64,000 bases of DNA, taken from the NCBI GenBank assembly GCA_017893485.1, contig CM030360.1, forward strand, positions 6,808,467 to 6,872,466, written 5' to 3'. A program made the position numbers and the translations under genes. Below the pieces are notes generated by a model, which was not told where the DNA came from, ran no database searches, and was given only the letters and a program-made list of their open reading frames with translations. Shown one piece after another: positions 33,720-45,529 of the stretch. Within the stretch, counting starts at the first letter, position 1, and the number at the start of each line of letters is the position of its first letter. The DNA is from Hemerocallis citrina. Taxonomy: Eukaryota > Streptophyta > Magnoliopsida > Asparagales > Asphodelaceae.

Positions 33720-33792
33720 GGCCCATGCAAGTTTCGAACTTGCGATCTTCACATTATTAACACAACACTCTAACCAACTAAGCTAATAAACC
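33720..33792 (-). pseudogene. tRNA-Ile(AAU) relic
   Basis: On the minus strand a 73-base sequence keeps the tRNA-Ile layout: TTAGCTTAGTTGGTTAGAG (D arm), TTAATAA (anticodon loop with AAT), and GCAAGTTCGAAACTTGC (T arm), ending ATGGGCC. Compared with the plant consensus as I recall it, C-to-T changes destroy the acceptor stem (TTTAT opposite ATGGG) and leave the anticodon stem mostly wobble pairs. It is therefore probably dead. Confidence 0.65.
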
Positions 33793-33839
33793 AACTATTA
33801 ATACAATGTATTTATATCAGATAATATTACATTTTTGGT

Positions 33840-33992
33840 TATTACAAGTGCTTCACGGCTTGAAGAGGCAATTTTTTAAGTTGTGTGTGATTGGCGGGGT
33901 AGAGATAGTGGAGATTGCAATTCCATGAAGTTAATTGGAGGCATGCATTGTATCAAGAAGCTCAAGTTGGGTAATTTAACACACGCGAGGTA
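33840..33992 (+). pseudogene. F-box relative, copy 4, end of exon 1
   Basis: The stretch GGAGATTGCAATTCCATGAAG encodes GDCNSMKLIGGMHCIKKLKL, aligned to GDCRLIKALAEMPNVKKLEL of the intact F-box gene, and ends at the same GT splice donor position. With 32733-33036 it forms one gene relic split by the insert. Confidence 0.6.
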
Positions 33993-34575
33993 TGGATATG
34001 TGTTGTACATGCTGAAAAACTTATAGATAACTAACAATAATTATTTGGCCTATAGATGACAAGAATTTGAGAGAGAAATGGACATATGTTCAACATTCTT
34101 AATAACTTATTGATTACTAGATGAGTATGTGAATCTTATACACTTTTGTCAAGTGTAAAAGCCTCAGTCCACCTATGTTTGCTCTCTTCAAAACACTTCC
34201 TCTTTCAGAAGCATATCTTAGTAAACTAAGGTGGGAAAGTACATGATTTTGTTATACTTCTGTGATAAACTATTTATCTCGTAAGTCAGATCCACATCAT
34301 TGTTCTTTTTCAGTAATGTAATGCAGGTGCCAACTAATCTAGTCGAGCCTGATTTAAGCTCAAAGCCAGATATGTTCTACTAAACCTTGTTTACACCCGC
34401 CAGACTTAGTTTCTATCTTTCGTGAGTTCTTTTGCATATAGATCATTTTTGATTTTTGAATAATCTTATTTATCATTTTGTCCTAACTGGTTTTGATTGA
34501 TTCAGTTTCTTCTGAGTGAGAATATCCCAAAGAGACTTCCTATCAGGTTAAACCATTCGAGGTGACTTCTTATCA

Positions 34576-34720
34576 CACTACAAACCGCGACGTCTATCCC
34601 GGCGTTTGTAAGAAACGCAGGGATAGAGTAGTTTTATTTTCAGTCTACTCTATCCCGGATTTTGTTACTGGCATTTATAACATATGCCGGGATGTGGGTA
34701 GTCTGTACCGGCATTTTTAT
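34576..34720 (+). mobile_element. CACTA-type 5' end with subterminal repeats
   Basis: The sequence CACTACAAACCGCGACG is followed by inverted repeats of TATCCCGGCGTTTGTAAG / AACGCAGGGATAGAG, the normal subterminal pattern of CACTA elements. The matching 3' end could not be found. VAC14 exons lie just inside, so this may be a gene-carrying CACTA. Confidence 0.55.
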
Positions 34721-34897
34721 CTCTTTCAATTTTTTGTTGTGCATTTTTTCATTGAGAAGCTTAACCATTTCACATAATTTGCCATCCTTTGTAAATGGGA
34801 TATTGTTACTACGGGTCACGTTCATTATCTAACCCTATTTGTTTAGTTCTTAACATTTTCTCTGGAAATTTTTTTTTTCCAATGTTTTTCTTACAAC

Positions 34898-35196
34898 ATT
34901 GAAGAGTTTAAACCTCTTTTAAAAGAAAGGATGAATGTGCTAAACCCTTATGTGCGCCAATTTTTAGATGGATGGATCACAGTATTAGAAAGTGTTCCTG
35001 AAATTGACATGCTTGGATTTCTTTCAGATTTTCTTGATGGTATTATGGCAATCATTTCAATTTCTAATGCATAGATTAATGACTACGCTTAAATGTTGCA
35101 GGATTGTTCAACATGTTGAGTGGTTCGAGCCTTGAGATACGGCAACAAGCTGATTCAGCACTTTTTGAATTCCTCAAAGAAATTAAGACCAATCCT
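34898..35196 (+). pseudogene. VAC14 fragment, two exons
   Basis: Exons at about 34898-35039 and 35102-35196 with GT..AG intron encode LLKERMNVLNPYVRQFLDGW, then PEIDMLGFLSDFLDG and SSLEIRQQADSALFEFLKEI. This is the HEAT-repeat part of VAC14, the scaffold of the PIKfyve/Fab1 complex that makes PtdIns(3,5)P2. The rest of the gene is absent, so it is a fragment, probably carried by the CACTA-type element starting at 34576. Identification rests on remembered family sequence and is fairly sure. Confidence 0.7.
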
Positions 35197-37270
35197 GTAA
35201 GGCTGCATCTCATAAGCAATATTTGTTAGAAATGTTTCTATTTTGGAGGTCTTTATCTGTTCTAAGTCAAAAGTTGACTGATATTACAGTAATTCATTAT
35301 TGCAATTAGCAAATATATCATCGTTCTCCTCTCCTAACTTCGTTCTTAGTCTAATTTTGGATGTCAAGCTTAAATTCCATCATTCTTTACCTAGTGAGGC
35401 TTAAATTGCATGATCAATATCTCAGATTTCATATTTTTCTGGGATTTAGGTCAAGCCTACTTTGTTCCTTTTTTTTTGCATTTAATTCACCACCAATTTA
35501 AACTGTGCAATTTAATTTCACAGTTTATAATATATTGTTCAATATTTACCTTAGCAAATAGTTGTTCTCATTTTTGTTATGAGAAGATCTAGATGAAAAT
35601 ATAACCATGTAATTAAAGTTGTCTGAAGGATCTCTTTTGACAATTGATGTACACACTTTTGATTGTTTCCTACTCTTCTTAGAAAGAATGTTTATTATCT
35701 TCAGATTAACTGAAATTTCAGCACTATTAGTTTGCTATATCCATCTGTTACTCAGTCTAGTATTCTTAGAAAGAATGTTTTCTAACTGAAATGTATAAGA
35801 GAAACATAAGCAAAAGAGCAGTACACTAGCCTTGTTGTGGTAGACCAAACTGAATAACTGCAGGATTAATTCTACCAAACTTTCAGATAGTTTAGAATGA
35901 GCAAGTAATTCTACCAAACTTTCAGATGTTTTCCCTGGAAATAAAATCACATTTTAATATATCTATAGATATGATAACCAATAGCATCCTTGATATATTA
36001 AATATACAATTCTCTCAAAACATAACGACTTAAAATTTTATAACAAGGAACTGCAAAGTGTTGTATACTGCAGACAGAATACTTAAATGATCAGTCTTCC
36101 AAAGGGTTAGCATGGCACATAAAATTTAGGAAGGAAAATAGGAAACTGGAGAATCTACAACTTTTGCCACTCTACAAATGTCATTGTTTGGATAGAGATA
36201 TAGAAATAAGAAAGTTGGAACTCAAATGTCTAAGTGAGATTACCCGACCTGACTTCTAAGACATATTCTTTAGGAGAGATGAAATGAAGTGGTGACCGTA
36301 GATGAAAAACAGGTAGAATTCATAGTGATTTTCTTATATGGAGATCGATCTTGCTTACATAAAATGAGGGGTCGTCAACCAGAAAATTGAAACTTAAATC
36401 TCCACTCCCATTTTTACTTATCATGTGCCAACAAAGGATCTCATGGAATTTGATTGAGATTGATGAATTTATTACTTTCTCCACCAAATTCCACTGGCCA
36501 ATGCTTTAGTGCAGATACAGTTTTCATCATACACATATCTTGCCCAAATAGAAAAGAACTCAGTAGGATTTATATGGATGATTATAATGTAAGATCATGT
36601 ACAAATATCAAATATGATTGATATGCAGTACTGCTCATAGATATCTTGAGTCTCACAACTCAGATCTGACCGGTCTAATTCAATTTCAATCTCTTATTAA
36701 GTTGACAACCACTTAGACTAAGATTCAGTGCAACCAGGATATTCATTTCAGTAGGTAAGTTGAGTATGAAGCCCTAAAAGAACTACCTCGCCACTGCAAC
36801 TAGTTTTCTATTATGATATTGACCTATCCTTCCATAATGAAGGAGAACTTAGTGAGATACGTACTTATGCATGAGTATAGAGTAATCGTGTGTGTAATAC
36901 TAATATATTATTTTAACTTGTGAAGAAAGCCAAAGTAAGAAATGTTCTGCATCATATCAGTAATATCGGGTGTAATACCAATATATTATATTAACATACA
37001 AATGGAAAACAGAATGGGGCAGGAGCCAGACTTCTGTAAGACAATCAATGGGCCAATTATAATTGATTATGCTTCTAAATTTATATAAGCAGAAAAGCAT
37101 GGACAACAATTTAGTGCATGACATTGAGTCATAGCTCTTCCTGATATTGAGTCATAGCTCTTCCTCTTGCCAGCAACCTTGATCTCCTGTATTTTGTAAA
37201 TACACAATTTAGTATGTGCCGGTTAAAAATTAACCCGGATAACTTTTTACACCATGTCAAATGTCCTGGC
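35197..37270. other. AT-rich DNA without recognised genes
   Basis: Some short repeats occur (TTCTTAGAAAGAATGTTT at about 35680 and 35765; ATTCTACCAAACTTTCAGAT at about 35870 and 35910), and a CACTACAGAAAAAAC phrase at 37271 looks like a CACTA terminal repeat. I see no coding sequence. Confidence 0.5.
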
Positions 37271-37339
37271 ACTACAGAAAAAACTTCAAATTTGGAAGGA
37301 GATGTCACAAATTTTTATTCTTACTCTTTAACACGTTTA

Positions 37340-38563
37340 TGATGAGGACATCGCTTCCAGACGATTTGGGCGTTTCTATCAGCGCAGGCATCGTCTTCAT
37401 CAGCTGTTTTAATCAGTTTAGGACTTTTATTTTATTTCCATTTTTTATGTAATCTTTTTTGTAATTTTTAGATTTTGAGAATATTTTGGAGATGTGTTTC
37501 AAGATGTAATTGAGCCTATTTAAAGGCCCTGAGATGAATGAGAAAGGCATGCCATTATTGATAAAAAAAACCTGTGTTGAGTTTTGCTCTTCATTTTCTC
37601 TCCTTTGTGTGATACAATTGAGATCAAATTAGGGTTTGTGATAAATCCTAATCTAGTTTTAGAATTAGTGATTAATTCTAAAATTTATCCCCACTTAAAA
37701 ATCCCCAATACAAATCATAATCCCCTACTCAAACCCTAATCCCAAATAAATAAACCCTAATCCTATTCTAACCTAACTACCCAGCCGCCCCCTTTCTTCT
37801 CCATCGTTCTTCTTCTTCTCCTTTTTTTTCGTTTCCCAAAATCCAACCGAGCCCCCATCCCGCACCCACTCCCGATCAGATCCCGTACCCACTTCCTCTC
37901 CCCTACGCCGTACCCCCCCTCCCCCGGCGACCAACTCCCTCACCCCAAACACCCACCACCACTACCGCCTCCACCATCTCCTCCTTCCTCCTCCGATCCC
38001 GAACCCCACCACAGTTCCCCAAACCCATCGCCCGCTACCTCCCTCCTTCACTTTTACCCCGGCTCTCTGACCACGCCAGCCCCCGCCGCCGCCCGTTCGC
38101 CGTCAACAGCCGGCGACCAGTCCAGCCCCCCTGGGCTTCGTTGCTGACTTTGCTTGCTGAGTTGCCGTGATCTGAGTTGCTGCCCAACTCTGAGATCTGC
38201 GTTGGTTTTCTTCACATTCGGTATAATCTTTTCATTATTAAGTATTTGTGCTTTACTGCCTTGTCATCTAGTATATTATCTGATTTGACTGTCGACCACA
38301 AAAAAATACTGAGATTGAGTGATCCACATGCTAGATTAGAGTACAAATCGATATTGGACTTATTATTTGCTAACATATAGGAATTTAATTATTGATTGAG
38401 GTTGAATTATTAATTAGAATTGTTAGCATAATTCAGTTCTTGGAAATCCATCAAACCCGTTAACTGTTTTAAATTTCTAACTTAGATCAGAACTTTCATG
38501 TTGGTAAAATCAACCCATTAAAATTCTTGGAAAATTCTCTATTTTAGGGTTGGTTTTACATCA
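37340..38563 (+). repeat. 5' LTR of the chromovirus
   Basis: It starts TGATGAGGACATCG and ends GGTTTTACATCA. A strongly C- and T-rich block with many CCCC runs lies at about 37780-38130. The start of the LTR also encodes the last part of the polyprotein when it is in the 3' position. Confidence 0.95.
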
Positions 38564-38566
38564 TTT

Positions 38567-38578
38567 TGGTATCAGAGC
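38567..38578 (+). other. Primer-binding site
   Basis: TGGTATCAGAGC, three bases after the LTR end, is complementary to the 3' end of initiator methionine tRNA. Confidence 0.9.
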
Positions 38579-38771
38579 AAAGGTTCTTAAAACCTTAGTT
38601 CTTGCATCGTAGACATCATTTTTGCATTCATTTAGGATTGTTTAGTCTTTTATTTTATTTTTGTCTTTCTTTTATTTTAGGTCATTTCAGATTCATAAAA
38701 ATAAAAAAAATAAATAAATAAATAAATAAAAAAATTAGGACACACATCCCATAGTTTCCACTTTTGGGTGA

Positions 38772-41700
38772 ATGCGTCTTCGCAGCACCATCACAGACCC
38801 TGAAGAGCCTTTTCTATCCCTTCCCAATCACCCAACTAGGAACCCTAGACTTCCCAGACCTGAAATGGACAATCCTGATATCTCCGCTACCCTAGCTGCC
38901 ATCCAAGCAACTCTTGCCAATATCAATCAGAGGCTTGAGAAAGTGGAGCTAAATCAAACAATTGTCCCTGAGCTTCATGGCCATCGTCAGATCCCTCAAG
39001 GGAATGTTCATGACGATCGACGTCAAGAACGTGACCCTGACGAATAATATAAAAAGAATGTTAAGGCTGACGTTCCCCAATTTGAAGGCCATATGGAACC
39101 CCAAGCTTACCTTGATTGGGTCCGTGCCATGGACCACTATTTTGTGTGGTTCGACATGAGCGAAGCCCTTAAAGTTAAATTTGCAACTATGAAATTAACG
39201 GGTAAAGCTCAACAGCATTAGACCAATCTTGAACATGCCCGCAGAGGCAGAGGCCTGGCACCCATAGCCACTTGGGAGGCCATGAAAGAGAAGCTCACTG
39301 AGAGGTATGTACCGTTATCGTTCCACACCCGATTGCTAGATTCGTGGAACCTATTGTATCAAGGAAGTAAATCCACACAAGAATATGTCGATAAATTCGA
39401 TGACTTCCTTATTCGGTGCAACGCATTAGGTAAAGAGAGTGAACAACAAACTCTCTCTAGGTTCAGAGCTGGACTACGAGCTGACCTTAGGAACGAGCTA
39501 ATCTATAGAAACGTGGACTCAATACCGGCAGCCTACGCCCTAGTCCTCGACATGGATTCTCTTAAAGCTAGTTCTCATTCTAGGTCCAGCGACTCGAGAG
39601 ATCATTCCTCTAGAATGACCTCCACTGACCCACCTAGACCTCAGCCTCCCTCTCAGCACCCCAACAAATCTTACCCCAACAAACCTAATTCAAATTTTAA
39701 TTCACATAGAGATGAACATAAGGGTAAGAACACTGGAAGAGATTATAGTAAGATTGACCCTCTCACTAAGTGCTATAAGTGTAAGGGCTATGGTCATGTT
39801 GCTAGCAACTGTTCCAGTCCTAGTAACATAGTAAAGGGTACCGCTGTCATTGCTGACGACTCAGACAATGAGTTTTCTTATGAGCCTATCGAAGGCGATG
39901 ACTTCGGTGAAGAAGAGGATGACCAGTATCTCCACTGTATTCGGTCTATCCAATCACCCCACTTGAATGTAGTTAGATGTGCTTTGTCCCAACCAAAAGA
40001 AGAAGATGATTGGAAGCGCACTGCTATATTCCACACCTTTACGACTATAGGTGGCAAAAACTGCAAGGTGATTGTTGACAGTGGGAGCTGCGTCAACGCT
40101 GTCTCTTCTGCGGTCTTAGCAAAGACCGGACTCAAGGCTGAACCCCATCCACGCCCATACAAAGTATCTTGGATTGATGCAACAGCACTCCAAGTAACAC
40201 ATCGATGCTTAGTCCCTGTGGACTTCAAAGCTTACAAAGAGGAAATTTGGTGTGATGTGCTTAAAATGGATGTGGGTCAAGTCATTTTAGGGAGACCTTG
40301 GTTATACGATCACGATGTGACCATATATGGTCGATCCAACCAATGTGTGTTCCAGCACGATGGACTAAAAATAAAGCTCATTCCCGTGAGGCCACGAACT
40401 AGTCCAGCTGAAACAACACCGGCTCCCTCGAGAAAGGGCAAGGAGGTAACGTATATGGGTGAAAAGGAACTTACAAATGAAATTGAAAAGGGGGCTACCA
40501 TTCTTTTACTCACAGCGAGAGAAGTCCCTAAAGATCCTAAGTCACTCATCCCGCCCCAAGTTACTCCTGTCCTTCAGGAATTTGCAGATGTGTTTCCTGC
40601 TGACCTCCCCAACCAGTTGCCCCCATTGCGTGACATCCAACACGCTATTGATCTGGTTTCGGGAGCGAGTCTTCCCAACTTGCCACATTATCGGATGAAT
40701 CCGACAGAGCATGCTGAGTTGAAACAGCAAGTTGATGAGTTATTGGCAAAGGGCTTCATCAGAGAAAGTTTAAGTCCTTGCGCTGTTCCTGCTCTATTGA
40801 CGCCAAAGAAAGATGGAACTTGGCGTATGTGTGTGGACAGCCGTGCCATAAACAAGATCACGGTGAAATACCGTTTTCCCATTCCTCGTTTGGATGACAT
40901 GTTGGACATGATGTCTGGTGCCACAATCTTTTCCAAGATTGATCTTAAAAGTGGCTACCACCAAATACGTGTTCGTCCTGGTGATGAGTGGAAGACCGCC
41001 TTCAAGACGAAGGATGGCCTGTACGAGTGGATGGTCATGCCATTTGGAATGACAAATGCCCCGAGCACGTTTATGAGAATCATGACGCAAGTACTCCGTC
41101 CCTTTATGGGCAAGTTCCTTGTGGTGTACTTTGATGATATTCTCATTTACAGCCGATCCGTTGGGCAACATCTTGACCATTTGAGACAGGTCTGCGGTGT
41201 TTTGAGGAAGGAACAGCTTTATGCTAATCCTACCAAATGTACCTTCCTCTCCGATCAGACTATCTTTCTGGGATTTATTGTGTCCGCCAGAGGAGTATCC
41301 GCTGACCCAGAAAAGATACGAACTATTACAGAGTGGCCTGAGCCCCGCAATATTCGTGATGTGCGGAGTTTTCACGGCCTTGCCACCTTTTATCGTCGGT
41401 TCGTGCGAGGATTTATCACGATCATGGCTCCGATAACCGACTGTTTGAAGAAAGGTGAGTTTGTCTGGTCGAAAGAAGCCACGAATGCCTTCGAAGAGAT
41501 CAAGAAGAGAATGACTCAGACACCTGTCATGAGGTTGCCTGATTTCACTAAAGTCTTCGAAGTAACATGTGATGCTTCTGGTATTGGTATAGGTGGAGTC
41601 CTCAGTCAAGAGAGTCATCCAGTTGCTTATTTCAGTGAAAAGCTGAACGAAGCAAGACAAAAATACTCCACCTATGACAAGGAGTTCTATGCGGTCATCC

Positions 41701-43544
41701 AGTCACTTCGCTATTGGCGACATTATCTCCTGCCGCAAGAATTTGTTATCTTCTCAGACCACGAGGCCTTAAGATTCCTTAATTCTCAACAAAAGTTGAA
41801 TCCGAGACATGCTAGATGGGTAGAGTTCCTACAAGAATATTCATATACCATTAGGCATACAAAAGGGATTGATAATAAGGCCGCGGATGCGCTAAGTCGT
41901 TGTTACATGATTTTATCTGCACTGCGCACCGAAATTATTGGTTTTGAGAGATTGAGAGATGAGTATGCCTCCTGCCCAGATTTTCACGAGATCTACACCT
42001 CCTTGAAGGAAGGCATAACTCGAGTGATAGATGATTATTTCTTGAAAGATGATTATCTCTTCTATCGCTCCAAACTGTGCATTCCTAGTACATCCTTACG
42101 AGAGTATCTTGTTTGGGAATTGCACGCTGGTGGCCTTGCTGGACATTTTGGGCATAGCAAGACCATTGATGCTGTGGAACATAGGTTTTACTGGCCGAAG
42201 CTAAAGAGAGACGTTGTGAGACTTGTTAACAGATGTCACACCTGTCAACTTGCCAAGCAACAAAAACAGAACACAGGCCTGTATACTCCTTTACCTGTTC
42301 CCAGCCGCCCTTGGGAAGACGTGAGCATGGATTTCGTGTTAGGCTTACCGAAGACACAAAAGAAACACGACTCCATTCTTGTCGTCGTGGACCGTTTTTC
42401 TAAAATGGCCCACTTCCTCCCGTGCTCGAAAACTTTTGATGCATCCCGCGTGGCTCAGATCTTCTTTGATAATATTGTGAAGCTACATGGGTTGCCAAAA
42501 ACCATTGTGTCTGATAGGGATGTGAAATTCACGAGTTATTTTTGGAAGACCCTATGGCACAAGTTAGGTACAAAATTAAAGTTTTCGTCTGCGTTCCACC
42601 CACAGACAGATGGACAGACTGAGGTTGTCAATCGGAGTCTTGGCAATCTCTTACGTACTCTTGTGGGAGAGAACTTGGGAACATGGGATTTGAAATTAAC
42701 GGTTGCTGAATTTGCATATAACACATCTAGGAATAGAACCACTGGCATGAGTCCACACGAAGTTGTACACGGTTATCGTCCTAGGCAGCCTATAGATCTT
42801 GCCCCCATGTTAGAACATCACCGAGTCTCTGAGTCTGCATCAGCATTTGCATCCCGCATTCATGACTTACATAGAGAAATTTCCAAGAAAATTAATGAAA
42901 ATAATTTTAACTACAAGTTAAGAGCTGATATTAGAAGAAAATTTAAAACTTTTAATGTGGGTGACGAAGTGATGGTTCGGATTCGTCCGGAACGGTTCCC
43001 AGCGGGATCCGTTAAGAAATTGAACGCACGTGCTGCAGGTCCATTTAAAATTCTTCATAAAATCAATGATAATGCCTATGTTGTTGACCTCCCCAAGGGC
43101 TTTGGCATCAGTAAAACTTTCAATATTGAGGATCTAGTACCCTATGAAGGCCCAGAATTTAACCCTAGAAATCCTCTTATAGATGAGCCTACCCTGCAGC
43201 CTACTGGTGAGATTCCCCCATTACCCCCACTACCAGATACTACTTACCCATCGACAGAAGAGTTGGATAATATTTTAGATGATCAGATAATCTCTACTAG
43301 AGATGGTGGTATTCATAGATATTTGGTAAGTTGGAAAGACAAGCCGGAGTCGGAGAACACTTGGATAGATCGCGGAGAGCTCCAGCGCTTGGATCCAGAC
43401 CTCTTGGAGCACTATGACAGGAGGACTGGTTTTGACTCGACTGGGTCGAGCCTTCTCCCACCCGGGGAGAATGATGAGGACATCGGTTCCAGACGATTTG
43501 GGCGTTTCTATCAGCGCATGCATCGTCTTCATCAGCTGTTTTAA
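38772..43544 (+). pseudogene. Chromovirus gag-pol with two stops
   Basis: One frame runs from ATG 38772 to TAA 43544 but is broken by TAA (39045-39047) and TAG (39219-39221) in gag; from 39282 it is open for 1420 residues. Domains counted from 39282: gag; CCHC knuckle CYKCKGYGHVASNC (about 164-177); protease VIVDSGS (about 264); reverse transcriptase with YFDDILIYS (about 616); RNase H from VTCDASG (about 763); integrase zinc site (HAGG..H, CHTC, about 948) and DDE core (MDFVLGLP, SDRDVKF, HPQTDGQTEVVN). Last comes a chromodomain (about 1331-1381, RYLVSWKDKPESENTW). The final 24 codons lie inside the 3' LTR. The chromodomain is thought to guide integration to marked chromatin (family knowledge). 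Confidence 0.93.
43464..43471 (+). other. Polypurine tract overlapping the coding frame
   Basis: GGGGAGAA directly precedes the 3' LTR and is the plus-strand primer site. It also encodes part of the polyprotein (Pro-Gly-Glu-Asn), since the frame continues into the LTR. Confidence 0.75.
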
Positions 43545-44693
43545 TCAGTTTAGGACTTTTATTTTATTTCCATTTTTTATGTAATCTTTTTTGTAATTTT
43601 TAGATTTTGAGAATATTTTGGAGATGTGTTTCAAGATGTAATTGAGCCTATTTAAAGGCCCTGAGATGAATGAGAAAGGCATGCCATTATTGATCAAAAA
43701 AACCTGTGTTGAGTTTTGCTCTTCATTTTTTCTCCTTTGTGTGATACAATTGAGATCAAATTAGGGTTTGTGATAAATCCTAATCTAGTTTTAGAATTAG
43801 TGATTAATTCTAAAATTTATCCCCACTTAAAAATCCCCAATACAAATCATAATCCCCTACTCAAACCCTAATCCCAAAAAAATAAACCCTAATCCTATTC
43901 TAACCTAACTACCCAGCCGCCCCCTTTCTTCTCCATCGTTCTTCTTCTTCTCCTTTTTTTTTCGTTTCCCAAAATCCAACCGAGCCCCCATCCCGCACCC
44001 ACTCCCGATCAGATCCCGTACCCACTTCCTCTCCCCTACGCCGTACCCCCCCCCCTGCGACCAACTCCCTCACCCCAAACACCCACCACCACTACCGCCT
44101 CCACCATCTCCTCCTTCCTCCTCCGATCCCGAACCCCACCACAGTTCCCCAAACCCATCGCCCGCTACCTCCCTCCTTCACTTTTACCCCGGCTCTCTGA
44201 CCACGCCAGCCCCCGCCGCCGCCCGTTCGCCGTCAACAACCGGCGACCAGTCCAGCCCCCCTGGGCTTCGTTGCTGACTTTGCTTGCTGAGTTGCCGTGA
44301 TCTGAGTTGCTGCCCAACTCCGAGATCTGCGTTGGTTTTCTTCACATTCGGTATAATCTTTTCATTATTAAGTATTTGTGCTTTACTGCCTTGTCATCTA
44401 GTATATTATCTGATTTGACTGTCGACCACAAAAAAATACTGAGATTGAGTGATCCACATGCTAGATTAGAGTACAAATCGATATTGGACTTATTACTTGC
44501 TAACATATAGGAATTTAATTATTGATTGAGGTTGAATTATTAATTGGAATTGTTAGCATAATTCAGTTCTTGGAAATCCATCAAACCCGTTAACTGTTTT
44601 AAATTTCTAACTTAGATCAGAACTTTCATGTTGGTAAAATTAACCCATTAAAATTCTTGGAAAATTCTCTATTTTAGGGTTGGTTTTACATCA
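43472..44693 (+). repeat. 3' LTR of the chromovirus
   Basis: It matches the 5' LTR with about a dozen scattered substitutions and small indels. The polyprotein stop codon is at 43542-43544, inside this LTR. Confidence 0.95.
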
Positions 44694-44976
44694 GTTTACA
44701 GCTTTATTATTTGAATCAATGTTGAATGAATGGTGAGTTAGGTTATGAGTAACCTTTTATATTTCATTTCTTGCTGTATATTTCTTGTTTTCTTTTTAGT
44801 TAACATTTTAGAACTTTCATAGGTTGGAAGGAAATGTTTGCAGTCATTCTTGGTGGAGATTAAGTTACTCGTGGAAAACCCGCTCCTGACATGTGAGTTT
44901 TCTGCTAATTAAATGAGAAGATTAAATTGTTTACATTGTTATACTTACCAATGATTGTGCGTTGATTTGTAAAGAT

Positions 44977-45044
44977 TCCTAGAGGCAGCAAAGAGGTTGG
45001 GGTTGAATACATCAGACTGTTTGGTGATTGAAGATTCTCCGTAG
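44977..45044 (+). pseudogene. HAD-type phosphatase exon fragment
   Basis: A short exon-like piece encodes FLEAAKRLGLNTSDCLVIEDS, the motif region before the conserved acidic loop of HAD hydrolases such as the plant FMN hydrolase/riboflavin kinase. A stop follows immediately. A related upstream exon piece may lie at 44826-44890. It is a captured fragment, not a gene. Confidence 0.55.
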
Positions 45045-45216
45045 CATCGATTCTCAGGCATTAAGAATTCTTTGCAGTTGCTTTTTTTGCCGTTCTAAAT
45101 TTTCACTCTTCTTATGATATACAGTATTGTTTTTTGCCATTGTAGATTCCGTGCTTAATGCTTTCAAGTTGTTTATAGTGGAGAATTATCTTTTTTCGAT
45201 TTTATCGATCAGTGAA

Positions 45217-45490
45217 CTCTCGCTACAAATAGTAACCCATTTCCCGGCATTTAGAAACGCCGGGGATGGACGACCTGCCGTTTCGCAAAACGCCGCCGCA
45301 AACACCGCCCTTGCCCCTGTCGGGGAAACTATGAGATTCCCCGGCGCATTTAAACGCCGGGGAAACCGTTGAACAATCCCCGGCATTTATGAAACGTCGG
45401 GGTTTTGTTTTTTAATTTTTTAATTTTTTACCGTTACTTCATATACCCTGGCATTGGTAAACGCCGGGGCATGTTTTATGAATCTTGAAG
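45217..45490 (+). mobile_element. CACTA-type terminal region with palindromic subterminal repeats
   Basis: The phrase CGCTACAAATAGTAACCC, a mutated CACTACAA end, is followed by at least five inverted CCCCGGCGTTT / AAACGCCGGGG units. A 29-bp direct duplication (GGGGCA-GTTTTATGAATCTTG) lies at 45460-45525. The partner end was not found. Confidence 0.5.
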
Positions 45491-45529
45491 TAGGTCGGGG
45501 CACGTTTTATGAATCTTGAAGTAGGGCTA

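Larger units (their letters stand above)
37340..44693 (+). mobile_element. Full-length chromovirus (Ty3/gypsy), 7354 bp
   Basis: Two LTRs of 1224 and 1222 bp, an initiator-Met-type primer-binding site, a gag-pol frame with a C-terminal chromodomain, and a polypurine tract are all present. The element is bounded by the exact 5-bp duplication GTTTA (37335-37339 and 44694-44698). I counted about a dozen differences between the LTRs, so the insertion is young. Two stop codons in gag disable this copy. Confidence 0.95.

Noticed and set aside
40794..41660. 288-codon minus-strand frame
   Set aside because: It lies opposite the reverse transcriptase of the chromovirus and has no recognisable domain; it is an antisense shadow.
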